Below, in pieces: positions 49,869 through 64,000 of a DNA stretch of 64,000 bases (position 1 is its first letter; the number at the start of each line of letters is the position of its first letter). Location of the stretch: positions 24,728 to 88,727 of the forward strand of contig NZ_JHAC01000031.1 in the NCBI RefSeq assembly GCF_000599865.1. The letters are read 5' to 3'. The position numbers and the translations under genes were made by a program. The DNA is from Deinococcus phoenicis. Its GTDB lineage: Bacteria > Deinococcota > Deinococci > Deinococcales > Deinococcaceae. Under the pieces are notes generated by a model. It made no database searches and was not told where the DNA came from. It saw nothing but the letters and a program-made list of their open reading frames with translations.

Positions 49869-49925
49869 GGTGTGGAACGCAAGGCCGCGTCCCACCTCAT
49901 TCTTTTGTGGTTCCTGGAGTTCTCC

Positions 49926-50702
<777 letters not shown>

Positions 50703-50728
50703 GGGACAGAGCCAGAGTAATGAAGGGG

Positions 50729-50757
50729 GGGCCGGGCCTGCGGGTCCGGCCCTCTTG
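50729..50757 (+). terminator. Hairpin after the first terC
   Basis: GGGCCGG and CCGGCCC (7 bp) around a ten-base loop, then TCTTG, 26 bases after the stop codon. Confidence 0.5.
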
Positions 50758-50774
50758 CCGCCGCTACGGGAGAG

Positions 50775-50822
50775 GCGGGCGGCCAACGCTCAGGAAAACG
50801 GCGTTGGCTGCCCGCTTCTCTC
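50775..50822 (+). terminator. Second, stronger hairpin before terC copy 2
   Basis: GCGGGC-G-GCCAACGC pairs with GCGTTGGC-T-GCCCGC (14 pairs, one mismatch) around a purine-rich loop, followed by TTCTCTC. It ends just before the TACCCT promoter of the next gene, isolating the two terC genes. Confidence 0.65.
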
Positions 50823-50840
50823 AGGGCGTACCCTCGCCTC

Positions 50841-51611
50841 ATGCACGCCTTCCTGTCCGCCTTCAGCACGCCCGAAGCGTGGGCCGCCGTGCTGAGCCTC
50901 ACGCTGCTGGAACTGATCCTGGGCATCGACAATATCGTGTTCATCACGCTGCTGGCCGGACGGCTGCCGCAGGGACAGCAGGCGTTCGCGCGGACACTGG
51001 GGCTGGCGCTGGCGGTGGTCACACGCATCGCCCTGCTCGCCAGCGTCACCTGGCTGACCCGCCTGACCGCCCCGCTGCTGACGGTCTTCGGGCAGGACCT
51101 CAGCGTGCGCGACCTGGTGTTGCTGGCGGGTGGCCTCTTCCTGATGGTCAAGAGCGTGCGCGAACTTTCGCGGATGGCCCGGAATCCGCTGGGGGCAGAG
51201 GACCCGGGCGCGCGGCCGGTGACGCTGGCGAGCGTGATTCTCCAGATTCCGCTGCTGGACATCGTCTTCAGCCTGGACAGCGTGGTCACGGCGGTGGGCG
51301 TGAGCGGCAACCTCCCGGTGATGATCCTGGCCGTGGTGCTGGCGATGCTGGTGATGATCGCCGCCAGCGGCCCCATCTCGCGCTTCATGGACGCCCACGC
51401 GCCGCTGAAGCTGCTCGCCGCCGCCTTCCTGCTCCTGATCGGCTCGACGCTGGTCGGGGAAGCCTTCGGGGTGGAGGTGCCGCGCGCCTTTATCTACTTC
51501 ACCATGCTGTTTACCGGCGTCACCATGCTCTACACGGTCCGCGCCGCGAGGACGGTGATCCGGCAACGGCTGGAGGAGGTGGGGGCACCGCCCCAAAGCG
51601 GGAAGCGCTAA
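50841..51611 (+). CDS. TerC-family membrane protein (second of two)
   Basis: This 256-residue paralogue of the preceding gene has LLELILGIDNIVFITLLA near 21-38 and PLLDIVFSLDSVVTAVGV, the same acidic signature pair. ATG 50841 is leaderless: TACCCT at 50829-50834, six bases upstream. Separate promoter and leader types imply that the two paralogues are regulated differently. Confidence 0.9.
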   Translation: MHAFLSAFSTPEAWAAVLSLTLLELILGIDNIVFITLLAGRLPQGQQAFARTLGLALAVVTRIALLASVTWLTRLTAPLLTVFGQDLSVRDLVLLAGGLFLMVKSVRELSRMARNPLGAEDPGARPVTLASVILQIPLLDIVFSLDSVVTAVGVSGNLPVMILAVVLAMLVMIAASGPISRFMDAHAPLKLLAAAFLLLIGSTLVGEAFGVEVPRAFIYFTMLFTGVTMLYTVRAARTVIRQRLEEVGAPPQSGKR

Positions 51612-51943
51612 AGCTCGCGCACGGCCACCACCACCTCAGCCTGCTGCCCGTCCGGCGTGTGGAGACTCAGGCGCAAGTTCCCCCCTTCCCGGGTCACCCT
51701 GGGAGAAGCGTCGGCCCAGGGGCCGGGGTGTTCGCCGCGCCGGCCCATACCTTCCAGAACGGCGTCGTGGACGGCACTCAGGAAAAAGAGAGCGGCGTCT
51801 CCAGGGTCGTCCGCCCGGCTCCAGACCGCGCCTTCGCTGACCCCGTCCCAAAAGACGGAGACGGCCTCCCGGCCGGCAGGCCCAAAGCTCAGGCGCGGGC
51901 CGAACAACTCTTGCAGGGCGGCCAGCAGGGCTTCAAGCCTCAT
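51608..51943 (-). CDS. Hypothetical protein coupled to nth
   Basis: This 111-residue soluble protein is not recognised: an N-terminal helix (MRLEALLAALQELFG), a central Gly/Asp-rich part and C-terminal strands (LRLSLHTPDGQQAEVVVAV). ATG 51943 overlaps the nth 3' end by 11 bases, so it is probably translated from the nth message. Its stop overlaps the convergent terC stop by four bases. Confidence 0.7.
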   Translation of the reverse strand: MRLEALLAALQELFGPRLSFGPAGREAVSVFWDGVSEGAVWSRADDPGDAALFFLSAVHDAVLEGMGRRGEHPGPWADASPRVTREGGNLRLSLHTPDGQQAEVVVAVREL

Positions 51944-52712
51944 CCTGTCCCCCCAGGAACAGGCCCGCCGAGGGGCAGAGGTCCCTCAGCACGCAGACCT
52001 CGCAGCGGGGGCGCTGGCTGAGGCAGGTCTGCCGCCCGTGCCGGATGGCCGAGACGTGGAAGGTCGCGCGGGCCGCCCAGTCGCGGGGCAACACCCCATC
52101 GAACCAGCGTTCGGCCTTGAGGACGTTCCAGCGCGCCGGAATCAGGTCCAGCCGCCCGGCCACGCGGTGAATGTTGTTCTCCACCGGGATCGCGGGGCGG
52201 GCCAGGTCGAACAGCAGCAGCAGGCTGGCCGTTTTCATCCCCACGCCCGGCAGCGACTCCAGCAGGGCGCGGGCGTCCGCGTCGTTCAGGGTGCGCAGGC
52301 CGCGCAGGCTCAGCTCACCGCGCGTTTCTTCCAGCCGGTGCAGCACGTTCCAGATGTAGTCGGCCTTCGTTCGGGCGAGGCCGCCGCCTGCCGCCCGCAG
52401 CACGGCTTCCACCCCGTCCGGGCCGTCGGCCAGGGCCGCTTCCCAGACGGGATAGGCGGCCCTCAGCGCCCCGAACTGCCGGCGGGTCAGGGCCGAGGTG
52501 TTCTGCTGCGCCAGGATGATGCGGATCAGGTCGTCCAGCGGCTCGCGGCTCACCTGCGGGGTGAGGGGCGTGGGCAGATACGTCTGGGCGAGGCGGCGCA
52601 TGATCTCCGGCAGATGCGCGGGCGGCGGCACCTCCTGGGCCGGGGTCAGGCGGGGCACGCGGGTCTTGCCAGGCAGCGGCGGAGAGGCGGGAGCGGGAGG
52701 AACGCGCGGCAC
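51933..52712 (-). CDS. nth: Endonuclease III-like DNA glycosylase
   Basis: This 259-residue HhH-GPD protein acts in base excision repair of oxidised pyrimidines. It has a Pro-rich N-terminal extension of about 45 residues, then LPGVGMKTASLLL with the catalytic Lys retained, and a perfect C-X6-C-X2-C-X5-C [4Fe-4S] loop near the C terminus. The usual catalytic Asp segment VDTHIFRV reads VENNIHRV, Glu for Asp. GTG 52712 follows TAGCCT by six bases. Confidence 0.88.
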   Translation of the reverse strand: MPRVPPAPASPPLPGKTRVPRLTPAQEVPPPAHLPEIMRRLAQTYLPTPLTPQVSREPLDDLIRIILAQQNTSALTRRQFGALRAAYPVWEAALADGPDGVEAVLRAAGGGLARTKADYIWNVLHRLEETRGELSLRGLRTLNDADARALLESLPGVGMKTASLLLLFDLARPAIPVENNIHRVAGRLDLIPARWNVLKAERWFDGVLPRDWAARATFHVSAIRHGRQTCLSQRPRCEVCVLRDLCPSAGLFLGGQDEA

Positions 52713-52771
52713 GCCGTCAGGCTAGCGGGCGGACCGGCGGGAGACTGTGCCTGCCTGTGCGTCTCATGGCC

Positions 52772-53344
<573 letters not shown>

Positions 53345-53472
53345 GGGGGCAAGTATAGAGCGGGGAGCCAGGAACGTTGGGCCAGGCACCGGCCCCCGCC
53401 GGCCCTCTGGCGGCTGGCGGCGGATAGCCCGGCCCGGCACCTTCCCTTTTCCCCGGTGCTTTAATACCCCCC

Positions 53473-54602
<1,130 letters not shown>

Positions 54603-54606
<4 letters not shown>

Positions 54607-55268
54607 CGCCCGCCGCACCCCGCAGCCCCGATCACCTCACCCTCGCGCTGCCCAAGGGCCGCATTCTGGAAGAGGCGGTCGCCCTACTGGCGCGCGCGGG
54701 CCTGCCCCTCACCCTGCCGGAAAAGTCGCGTGCGCTGCGCCACGAGTTTCCGGGCGTGACCGTGCTGGAACTGCGCAACCAGGACGTGCCGGTCTACGTG
54801 GACCTGGGCGTGGCCGACGCGGGCATCGTCGGCAAGGACGTGCTGATCGAGTCCGGGCGCACGGTCTACGAACCGGTGGACCTGGGCTTCGCCGCCTGTC
54901 ACCTCAGCCTGATCCGGGAGGTGGGTGCGAGTGGCCCCATCGGGCGGGTGGCGACCAAGTACCCCCGCTCGGCCCGCGCGTACCTCGCCGCGCGCGGCAT
55001 TCCCGCCGAGGTCGTGAAACTGTCGGGCAATATCGAGCTGGCCGCGCTGACCGGCCTGGCCGACGCGGTGGTGGACCTGGTCCAGACGGGCAGTACCCTG
55101 CGGGCCAACCACCTGGAGGAGATCGACGTGCTGTACCACTCCAGCGCCCGCCTGGTCGTGAACCGCGCGGCGCTGAAGCTGCGGCGGGAACGGCTGCGGC
55201 CCCTGATCGAGCGGCTGCGCGAACTGACGGGGAGCGGTCGGCCGGGAACCGCCACGGACGGGGAATAG
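54603..55268 (+). CDS. hisG: ATP phosphoribosyltransferase, short form
   Basis: This catalyses the first step of histidine synthesis (ATP + PRPP). The 221 residues lack the C-terminal regulatory domain of long HisG, consistent with hisZ upstream. Motifs are [14 protein letters not shown] near 12-25, [17 protein letters not shown] and the PRPP loop [13 protein letters not shown]. It is translationally coupled to hisZ by a four-base overlap. Confidence 0.95.
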
Positions 55269-55317
55269 GGAAAAAGCTTCCGGACGCGGCCACACGCCGG
55301 GCCGGGCAGCGCCGCGA

Positions 55318-55359
55318 GGTCAGGGTCACGTCTCCCGGAAAACGGACCTAACCCTGACC
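55318..55359. terminator. Bidirectional hairpin between convergent hisG and the lyase gene
   Basis: GGTCAGGGT and ACCCTGACC form a perfect 9-bp stem (55318-55326, 55351-55359), extended outward by a GCCGC/GCGGC pair. It lies between two convergent genes. No long T run is present. Confidence 0.55.
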
Positions 55360-55378
55360 CGGCGGCCTGCGGCCCTGT

Positions 55379-56632
<1,254 letters not shown>

Positions 56633-56691
56633 GGGGCGAGGATACGCCGTGCAGTGGGGTAGGGGCCAGGAACAGCAGAGCACGGCGGGGC

Positions 56692-57372
<681 letters not shown>

Positions 57373-57430
57373 GTCCCCTGATCCTGCCACGCGGGGAGGC
57401 GCGGCGGGCGGGGGACCTCTGCCCTATCCC

Positions 57431-57718
57431 CTACCCGCCCTCGCGGCCGCCGAGCAGCGTGACCAGCACCTGCGTGCCGGGCTGGGCGGCTTCCAGGGCA
57501 ACCGGCTGGCCGCCGTCCTGCACCGTGACCTCCGCGCCGTACAGGGTCCGGGTGCCCTCGTCCGTGGTGACGTGCAGTTCGCCGCTCAGCACGGCGATCA
57601 CGACCTGGGTCTGGGGATGCTGATGTCGGGGCATCCCCTCTCCGGCATTCAGGTGAAAAAGGAGGCTGCGGCCTCCCGGCGTCGTGGCGAGAATCTGCGG
57701 GGGCTGGGCGCGTTTCAT
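57431..57718 (-). CDS. Small cupin-domain protein
   Basis: This 95-residue single cupin has the metal-site motif GEGMPRHQHPQTQVVIAVLSGE (two His, one Gln) and a second strand set to GGQPVALEAAQPG. The ATGA overlap with the globin gene upstream places it last in a four-gene operon. Function is unknown; a metal-binding or haem/redox accessory role would fit its neighbours. Confidence 0.8.
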   Translation of the reverse strand: MKRAQPPQILATTPGGRSLLFHLNAGEGMPRHQHPQTQVVIAVLSGELHVTTDEGTRTLYGAEVTVQDGGQPVALEAAQPGTQVLVTLLGGREGG

Positions 57719-58140
57719 GGTGTCTCCTGGGTGGGCGGCGGGAAGGGCCGGGCGTGCCGCTCCAGATTGACCCGCATCCGCCCGGCCAGGGTCAGGAGCG
57801 CCTGCGCCTCGGCCGGGCCGAGGTGTTCGCGTAGTGTCTCCTCCCAGAGCGTCAGCCAGCGGTCGAAATGGGCGGCACCGATCCCGAGATCCGCATGGGC
57901 CGGGCCGGGCTGGCCCCGGTAGGCGCTGGGGCCACCCGTGACCGCCCGCCAGAAGCCTTCCAGCCGGGCGATATGCAGCGGCCAGCCCCCACGCGGAAAC
58001 GGCCCGAGCTTGCGGGTAAAGACCGGGCCGAGCTGGTCGTCCTGCACGGCCCGGGCATAAAAGGCCCACAGCACGCGCCGAAGCGTCTCGTCGCCCAGCC
58101 GGGCGAACAGGGCGTCCGGGTGGGTCAGGGGCAGCGTCAT
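57715..58140 (-). CDS. Truncated haemoglobin, probably group III
   Basis: This 141-residue globin matches the truncated group III pattern: VLWAFYARAVQDDQLGPVF near 23-41, WPLHIARLEGFWRAVTGG near 53-70, HADLGIGAAHFDRWLTLWEETL near 82-103, with the proximal His in the AAHFDRW segment. Group III globins are linked to oxygen or NO chemistry and electron transfer. It overlaps both neighbours by four bases, within the ferredoxin operon. Confidence 0.85.
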   Translation of the reverse strand: MTLPLTHPDALFARLGDETLRRVLWAFYARAVQDDQLGPVFTRKLGPFPRGGWPLHIARLEGFWRAVTGGPSAYRGQPGPAHADLGIGAAHFDRWLTLWEETLREHLGPAEAQALLTLAGRMRVNLERHARPFPPPTQETP

Positions 58141-58522
58141 CCGTGGGCCGCCAGCGCCAGGCCACACAGCAGGGCGCTGGCGGCGAGGGTCGTGTGGGCG
58201 ATCCAGGCGGGGGGCCGGACCCGTTCCGCGCGGCGGACATGCGTGGACACCAGCCCGCCGATCAGCAGCAGCACCCCCAGTTCGGCCAGCAGCGCGGGGC
58301 TGAAGCCGCCCGTGACGCCTTGTGCCAGCACCGTGAGCAGCAGCAGCAGGCTGATGGGGCCGTTGACGCGCGCGTAATAGCGGCCCACCGTGCGGCGGTG
58401 CGCGCTGCGGGTGGCCTCGTCGGGGAACAGTTCCGTGAAGGCCGGGCTGACCACGAACGTGGTGAATACGTACATGCCCACCCACGCCCCGACCAGCAAC
58501 ACGTTCAGGGCCGTCAGAACCG

Positions 58523-58526
<4 letters not shown>
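58137..58526 (-). CDS. Four-helix membrane protein
   Basis: This 129-residue membrane protein has four hydrophobic segments (ALNVLLVGAWVGMYVF, ISLLLLLTVLAQGV, LLAELGVLLLIGGLV, ALLCGLALAA). The WVGMYVFTTFVVSPA turn and conserved His/Arg residues recall small haem- or copper-handling membrane families such as CopD/DUF2269-like proteins, without certainty. ATGA overlaps tie it to ferredoxin upstream and globin downstream. Confidence 0.72.
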
Positions 58527-58759
<233 letters not shown>

Positions 58760-58794
58760 AGCCAGAGCCTGCGCCGCCGCCGCGCAAAGGACCA

Positions 58795-58841
58795 TGACCT
58801 GGGTCAAGGGCCGCGCCCTTCCCCCGCCGGGGCCGTACACT
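58795..58841. promoter_or_regulatory. Palindrome and mtnN promoter in the fdx-mtnN divergent gap
   Basis: TGACC-TG-GGTCA (58795-58806) is a perfect 5-bp palindrome between the divergent genes. The TACACT -10 of mtnN follows at 58836-58841. It could be a regulator site for either gene; it does not match the TGTGA-N6-TCACA Crp consensus. Confidence 0.45.
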
Positions 58842-58848
58842 GCCCCTC

Positions 58849-59544
<696 letters not shown>

Positions 59545-59546
59545 AC

Positions 59547-59933
59547 ATGAACGGTCCCGCCCCCGCCTCTGTCACAGGCAGGCTGCCCGCTCCGGTGCGT
59601 TTCGTGCTGGGCCTGGGCATCCTGACGGGCTTCGCGGCGCTGGGGACCGCCCTGGTCACCGTGCTGCGCCTGCCCTTCCCGGGATCGGTGGTCGGCATGG
59701 GCCTGCTGTGGGCGGCCCTGTCGCTGGGCGTGGTGCGCCTGCACTGGATCGAGGGAGCTGCCGACGGCCTGCTCGCCACACTGGGCCTGCTGTTCGTGCC
59801 CGCCACCGTCGGCGTGATCGAGTATCTGTCGGCGGGGGCGGCCTGGGCGTTGTGGCTGCTGGTCATGCTGGCCGGGCTGCTGCTGGGGGCGGGCGTGGCG
59901 GGCCTGCTCGCGGCGCGGCTGGTGCGGGAATGA
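59547..59933 (+). CDS. lrgA: LrgA/CidA-family holin-like protein
   Basis: This 128-residue membrane protein has four helices and the family core LRLPFPGSVVGMGLLWAAL near 42-60, then LLFVPATVGVIEYL. The LrgA/B and CidA/B pairs modulate murein hydrolase release, and LrgAB also moves pyruvate in some bacteria. It is preceded by mtnN and followed 69 bases later by lrgB. Confidence 0.88.
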   Translation: MNGPAPASVTGRLPAPVRFVLGLGILTGFAALGTALVTVLRLPFPGSVVGMGLLWAALSLGVVRLHWIEGAADGLLATLGLLFVPATVGVIEYLSAGAAWALWLLVMLAGLLLGAGVAGLLAARLVRE

Positions 59934-60002
59934 GGGAGAGGCGGTGCGCGAGATGTGGGGCGCGGTGAAGGGCACACAGCCCTCTGTCCCTGGGGGGCAC
60001 CC

Positions 60003-60659
60003 GTGACCTGGGTCGCCCTCACCCTCCTCGCCTTTGCGCTGGGCGTGCTGGCGCAGGCACGCGCGCGGCATCCGCTGGCCAATCCGACGCTGGTGGCGAC
60101 GGTCCTGCTGGTCGCCGCGCTGCTGCTGTCGCGCACGCCCTACGGGCGCTATGCGGCGGAGGTCCGGCCCATCTCGTTCCTGCTGGGTCCGGCGGTGGTG
60201 GCGCTGGCGGTGCCGCTGTACCGGCTGCGGGCGCTGCTGGCCCGCGAGTGGCGGGCGTTGGTGGTCGGCGGCGTCACGGGGACGCTGGTGGGGGTCGGGG
60301 TGGATACCCTGCTGCCGCGCCTGCTGGGCCTGAGCGCCGAGGTGCAGCGCTCCCTGGTCACCGCGCCCGTGACGAGTCCGGTCGCGCTGCAACTCGCGGG
60401 GGTGACGGGTGCGCCGCCCGCGCTCGCCGCGACCCTCGCGGTGCTGTCGGGGTTGCTGGGGGCGCTGTTCCTGCCATCCGTGCTGACCCGGCTGGGGGTC
60501 CGGCACCCGCTGGCGCGCGGCGTCGCGGTGGGCAGCGTGTCACACGGCATCGGGACGGCCCGCGCCCGCGAGGAAGGCGAGGAGACCGGGGCCGCCAGCA
60601 GCATCGGCATGGGCCTGGCCGCGCTGGTGGTCACGCTGGCCGTGGCGCTGCTGAAGTGA
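60003..60659 (+). CDS. lrgB: LrgB/CidB-family membrane protein
   Basis: This 218-residue membrane protein is the partner of LrgA. The family motif LLGPAVVALAVPLYR near 58-72, TAPVTSPVALQLAG and VGSVSHGIGTARAREEGEETGAASSIGMGLAAL are diagnostic. GTG 60003 follows a G-rich ribosome site; the 69-base gap after lrgA holds no other ORF. Confidence 0.9.
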   Translation: MTWVALTLLAFALGVLAQARARHPLANPTLVATVLLVAALLLSRTPYGRYAAEVRPISFLLGPAVVALAVPLYRLRALLAREWRALVVGGVTGTLVGVGVDTLLPRLLGLSAEVQRSLVTAPVTSPVALQLAGVTGAPPALAATLAVLSGLLGALFLPSVLTRLGVRHPLARGVAVGSVSHGIGTARAREEGEETGAASSIGMGLAALVVTLAVALLK

Positions 60660-60741
60660 TGACCCGGCTGTGAGGCCGGTGTCGGCGGTCCGCTTTCAGC
60701 CCGCACGACTCACGCCGCTTGTGGCAGAGCACTGACCCCTG

Positions 60742-60936
60742 AGAGGCTGTTTGAAAAGTCGGGTGGGGTTGCTCAGAGACGCGGTAGGAACGCGCTTTTT
60801 GCTCCTCGGCAAGCCGCTCTGCGAGTCCCCCCTTGTGGGGGAGTCTGGGACTTGTCAAGCCGCGAAGCAGAGGGGGGAACGGACACGCCCTCCCGACGCA
60901 CTTCACCTGCCATGAGGACCCTTTTCAAACACGCTC

Positions 60937-60937
<1 letters not shown>
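60742..60937. repeat. Second type of inverted-repeat element (MITE-like)
   Basis: This 196-bp element has 17-bp terminal inverted repeats (AGAGGCTGTTTGAAAAG and CTTTTCAAACACGCTCT, 15 of 17 matching). It lies between convergent lrgB and ppiA, has no coding capacity and holds a CCCCC/GGGGG hairpin. An internal 26-bp stretch (GGGACTTGTCAAGCC...) closely matches the insertion found only in copy C of the other element. Its right end touches the TAA stop of ppiA. Confidence 0.75.
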
Positions 60938-61647
<710 letters not shown>

Positions 61648-61677
61648 AAGCCTCAGCCTAGCGCGGCCAGACGCCCC

Positions 61678-62148
61678 TCACTCCAGCGAGAGGCTGGTCG
61701 TGTATTTTTCCTGCTTGACGACGATCGTGCTGGCGGTGTTCCGCACGCCGGGAATGGAGGCCAGCACGTCGACCAGAAAGTTCTGATAGGCGTCGAGGTC
61801 GGGCACGCAGACTTTCAGGAGGTAATCGGTGTCGCCCAGGCAGAGGTAGCACTCCAGCACCTCGGGGCGGCCGCGCATGTGTTCCGCGAACGTCTCGAAG
61901 CCCTGCTTGGTCTGCTTGTCGAGCGTGACGCGCACCAGGACCATCAGGTCCCGGCCCACCCGCTTGGGGTCGAGCAGGGCGACGTAGCGGTGGATGATGC
62001 CTTCCTCCTCCAGGCGGCGCACGCGGCGCAGGGTGGGGGCGGGCGTCAGGCCGATCTCGTCGGCGAGTTCGGTGTTGGCGATGCGGGCATCGCGCTGGAG
62101 GATGGTCAGGATGTGGCGGTCGGTGGCGTCCAGTTCGGGTTGTGACAT
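61678..62148 (-). CDS. Lrp/AsnC-family transcriptional regulator
   Basis: This 156-residue regulator has an N-terminal HTH ([46 protein letters not shown]) and a RAM ligand domain ([22 protein letters not shown]). It is divergent from ald, the classic arrangement in which an alanine- or leucine-sensing Lrp controls alanine dehydrogenase. A TATTCT box lies ten bases before ATG 62148. A 15-bp palindrome lies in the shared promoter region. Confidence 0.93.
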   Translation of the reverse strand: MSQPELDATDRHILTILQRDARIANTELADEIGLTPAPTLRRVRRLEEEGIIHRYVALLDPKRVGRDLMVLVRVTLDKQTKQGFETFAEHMRGRPEVLECYLCLGDTDYLLKVCVPDLDAYQNFLVDVLASIPGVRNTASTIVVKQEKYTTSLSLE

Positions 62149-62173
62149 GAACGCCCGCAGAATAGCAGTCTGC

Positions 62174-62188
62174 CGCAACCCGGTTGCG
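62174..62188. promoter_or_regulatory. Palindrome in the lrp-ald intergenic region
   Basis: CGCAACC-C-GGTTGCG is a perfect 7-bp palindrome. Further TTGCG/CGCAA-like half-sites follow (near 62213 and 62246). Position beside the lrp start and upstream of the ald TACCAT box (about 62241) makes it the likely binding site of the divergent Lrp protein. Confidence 0.65.
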
Positions 62189-62310
62189 CCGGGGCCGTTC
62201 AGAGGCCACGATGCGGCAATCACACGCGGAAAGTCTCCTGCTACCATTGCGCTGCATCTACAGAAACGGGTCGGCGGCAGACCGCCCAGGCGATCCGGCA
62301 GGGGTATGAC

Positions 62311-63417
<1,107 letters not shown>

Positions 63418-63428
63418 GCGACACGGGA

Positions 63429-63470
63429 AAGGCGGCGGACCTGTTGATGAGGTCCGTCGCCTTTGTTTTC
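63429..63470 (+). terminator. Terminator after ald
   Basis: AAGGCGGCGGACCT pairs with AGGTCCGTCGCCTT (14 bp, one G-U) around GTTGATG, then TGTTTTC. Confidence 0.88.
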
Positions 63471-63513
63471 TGAGTTGTCGGCGGTGAAAGAGATGGCTCA
63501 CCGCTGATGGCCC

Positions 63514-64000
63514 TCAGCGAACGCTTCTGGCCCAGTCGATGATGGCGCGGTTGGCCGCCGTGGCCTTCTCGAAGATGGCGGCGTGTGCGGCACCGGGGAT
63601 GATGACCAGCTTTGACCCGGCGATGTTCTGGTGCATCTTCTGGCTGAACTCGATGGGGTAGACGGTGTCTTCCAGGCCCTCGAGGATCAGGGTCGGCACG
63701 GTGATGGTCTTGAGGGTGGGGAGCGAGTCGGGCCGGGTCGCCAGGACGTTCGCGCCCGCCACGTCCGCCGCGACGCTGGCCTGTTTCACGATGTCGGTCA
63801 GGAACTTAACGTCCCCCATGCGGTGCGCGCGCGTGTCGCCGGTCAGCATGTCCTTGAGCAGCTCGGGCGCGAGGGACTGCGGCCCGAACATCTGCGCCTT
63901 CTGCGCCATGCCCTTCCAGAGGTTCTGCTCGACGACGCTGGCGGGGTTGGCGATGGTGTCGATCAGGATCATGCCCATGAAGCGCTGGGGGGCCGTGCGG
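63514..64000 (-). CDS. Alpha/beta hydrolase (5' end outside window)
   Basis: The C-terminal 161 codons are visible; the frame is open to the window's right edge, so the start is beyond it. PQRFMGMILIDTIAN matches the strand after the nucleophile elbow. LEGLEDTVYPIEFSQ carries the catalytic Asp and IPGAAHAAIFEKA the catalytic His. The overall form resembles 3-oxoadipate enol-lactonase-like hydrolases. The substrate is unknown. Confidence 0.82.
   Translation of the reverse strand, partial: RTAPQRFMGMILIDTIANPASVVEQNLWKGMAQKAQMFGPQSLAPELLKDMLTGDTRAHRMGDVKFLTDIVKQASVAADVAGANVLATRPDSLPTLKTITVPTLILEGLEDTVYPIEFSQKMHQNIAGSKLVIIPGAAHAAIFEKATAANRAIIDWARSVR

Overview
This window is chromosomal DNA from a member of the genus Deinococcus. 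It is very GC-rich. More than twenty genes have a TANNNT -10 box 6-7 bases before the start codon and no Shine-Dalgarno site, which is the leaderless arrangement known from Deinococcus. It also carries an archaeal-type, presumably non-discriminating aspartyl-tRNA synthetase (AspRS2). I found no phage, plasmid or CRISPR module. The window is core genome with several small repeats and one IS.

Layout. 1-2.7 kb: wecB, wecA and upp (lipid-linked sugar initiation and uracil salvage). 2.8-6.1 kb: an AT-rich orphan gene, an APH-type phosphotransferase, a GAF/HD-GYP-like protein and a YkgJ Cys-cluster protein. 6.1-7.8 kb: an inverted-repeat element, a secreted phospholipase A2 and a decayed IS1-family insertion. 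7.9-15.6 kb: etfBA, envelope proteins including two OmpH/Skp-like genes, a CBS-ACT protein, holA and a Ser/Thr kinase. 15.7-24.8 kb: argJ, an ABC exporter pair, secreted proteins, alr and type 2 IPP isomerase, the last flanked by two more copies of the inverted-repeat element. 24.8-27.6 kb: initiator tRNA with a textbook promoter, a butyrate-kinase-like gene, long-form hpf and a 34-residue leaderless small ORF. 27.8-35.3 kb: acyl-CoA dehydrogenase, acyl-CoA carboxylase beta and 3-oxoacid CoA-transferase (scoAB), whose two promoters carry related palindromes, then cytochrome c, a broken MFS gene and metX. 35.4-41.2 kb: a liv-type ABC operon with a hydrolase gene inside it. 42-43.5 kb: aspS2 behind a leader peptide and intrinsic terminator. 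43.6-52.7 kb: cysQ-like, GNAT, 2-hydroxyacid dehydrogenase, mnmA, lysA, TetR, two TerC proteins and nth. 52.7-64 kb: hisZ-hisG, a PatB-type lyase, a Crp/FNR regulator beside a tightly overlapped ferredoxin/membrane/globin/cupin operon, mtnN-lrgA-lrgB, cyclophilin, a divergent lrp/ald pair and a partial hydrolase.

The most interesting signal is upstream of aspS2. A leaderless 14-codon ORF encodes MNVAYVNNVNDDPC (four Asn, two Asp). It is followed by a 9-bp GC-rich terminator hairpin and then the SD of aspS2. This looks like ribosome-mediated attenuation of the enzyme that starts tRNA-dependent asparagine synthesis. The next strongest is a small element family with TA-flanked terminal inverted repeats, whose internal hairpin shows three compensatory base-pair changes between copies. 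One copy sits exactly in the -10 region of the isopentenyl-diphosphate isomerase gene. A palindrome shared by two acyl-CoA catabolism promoters and the small ORF at 27.6 kb are further leads.
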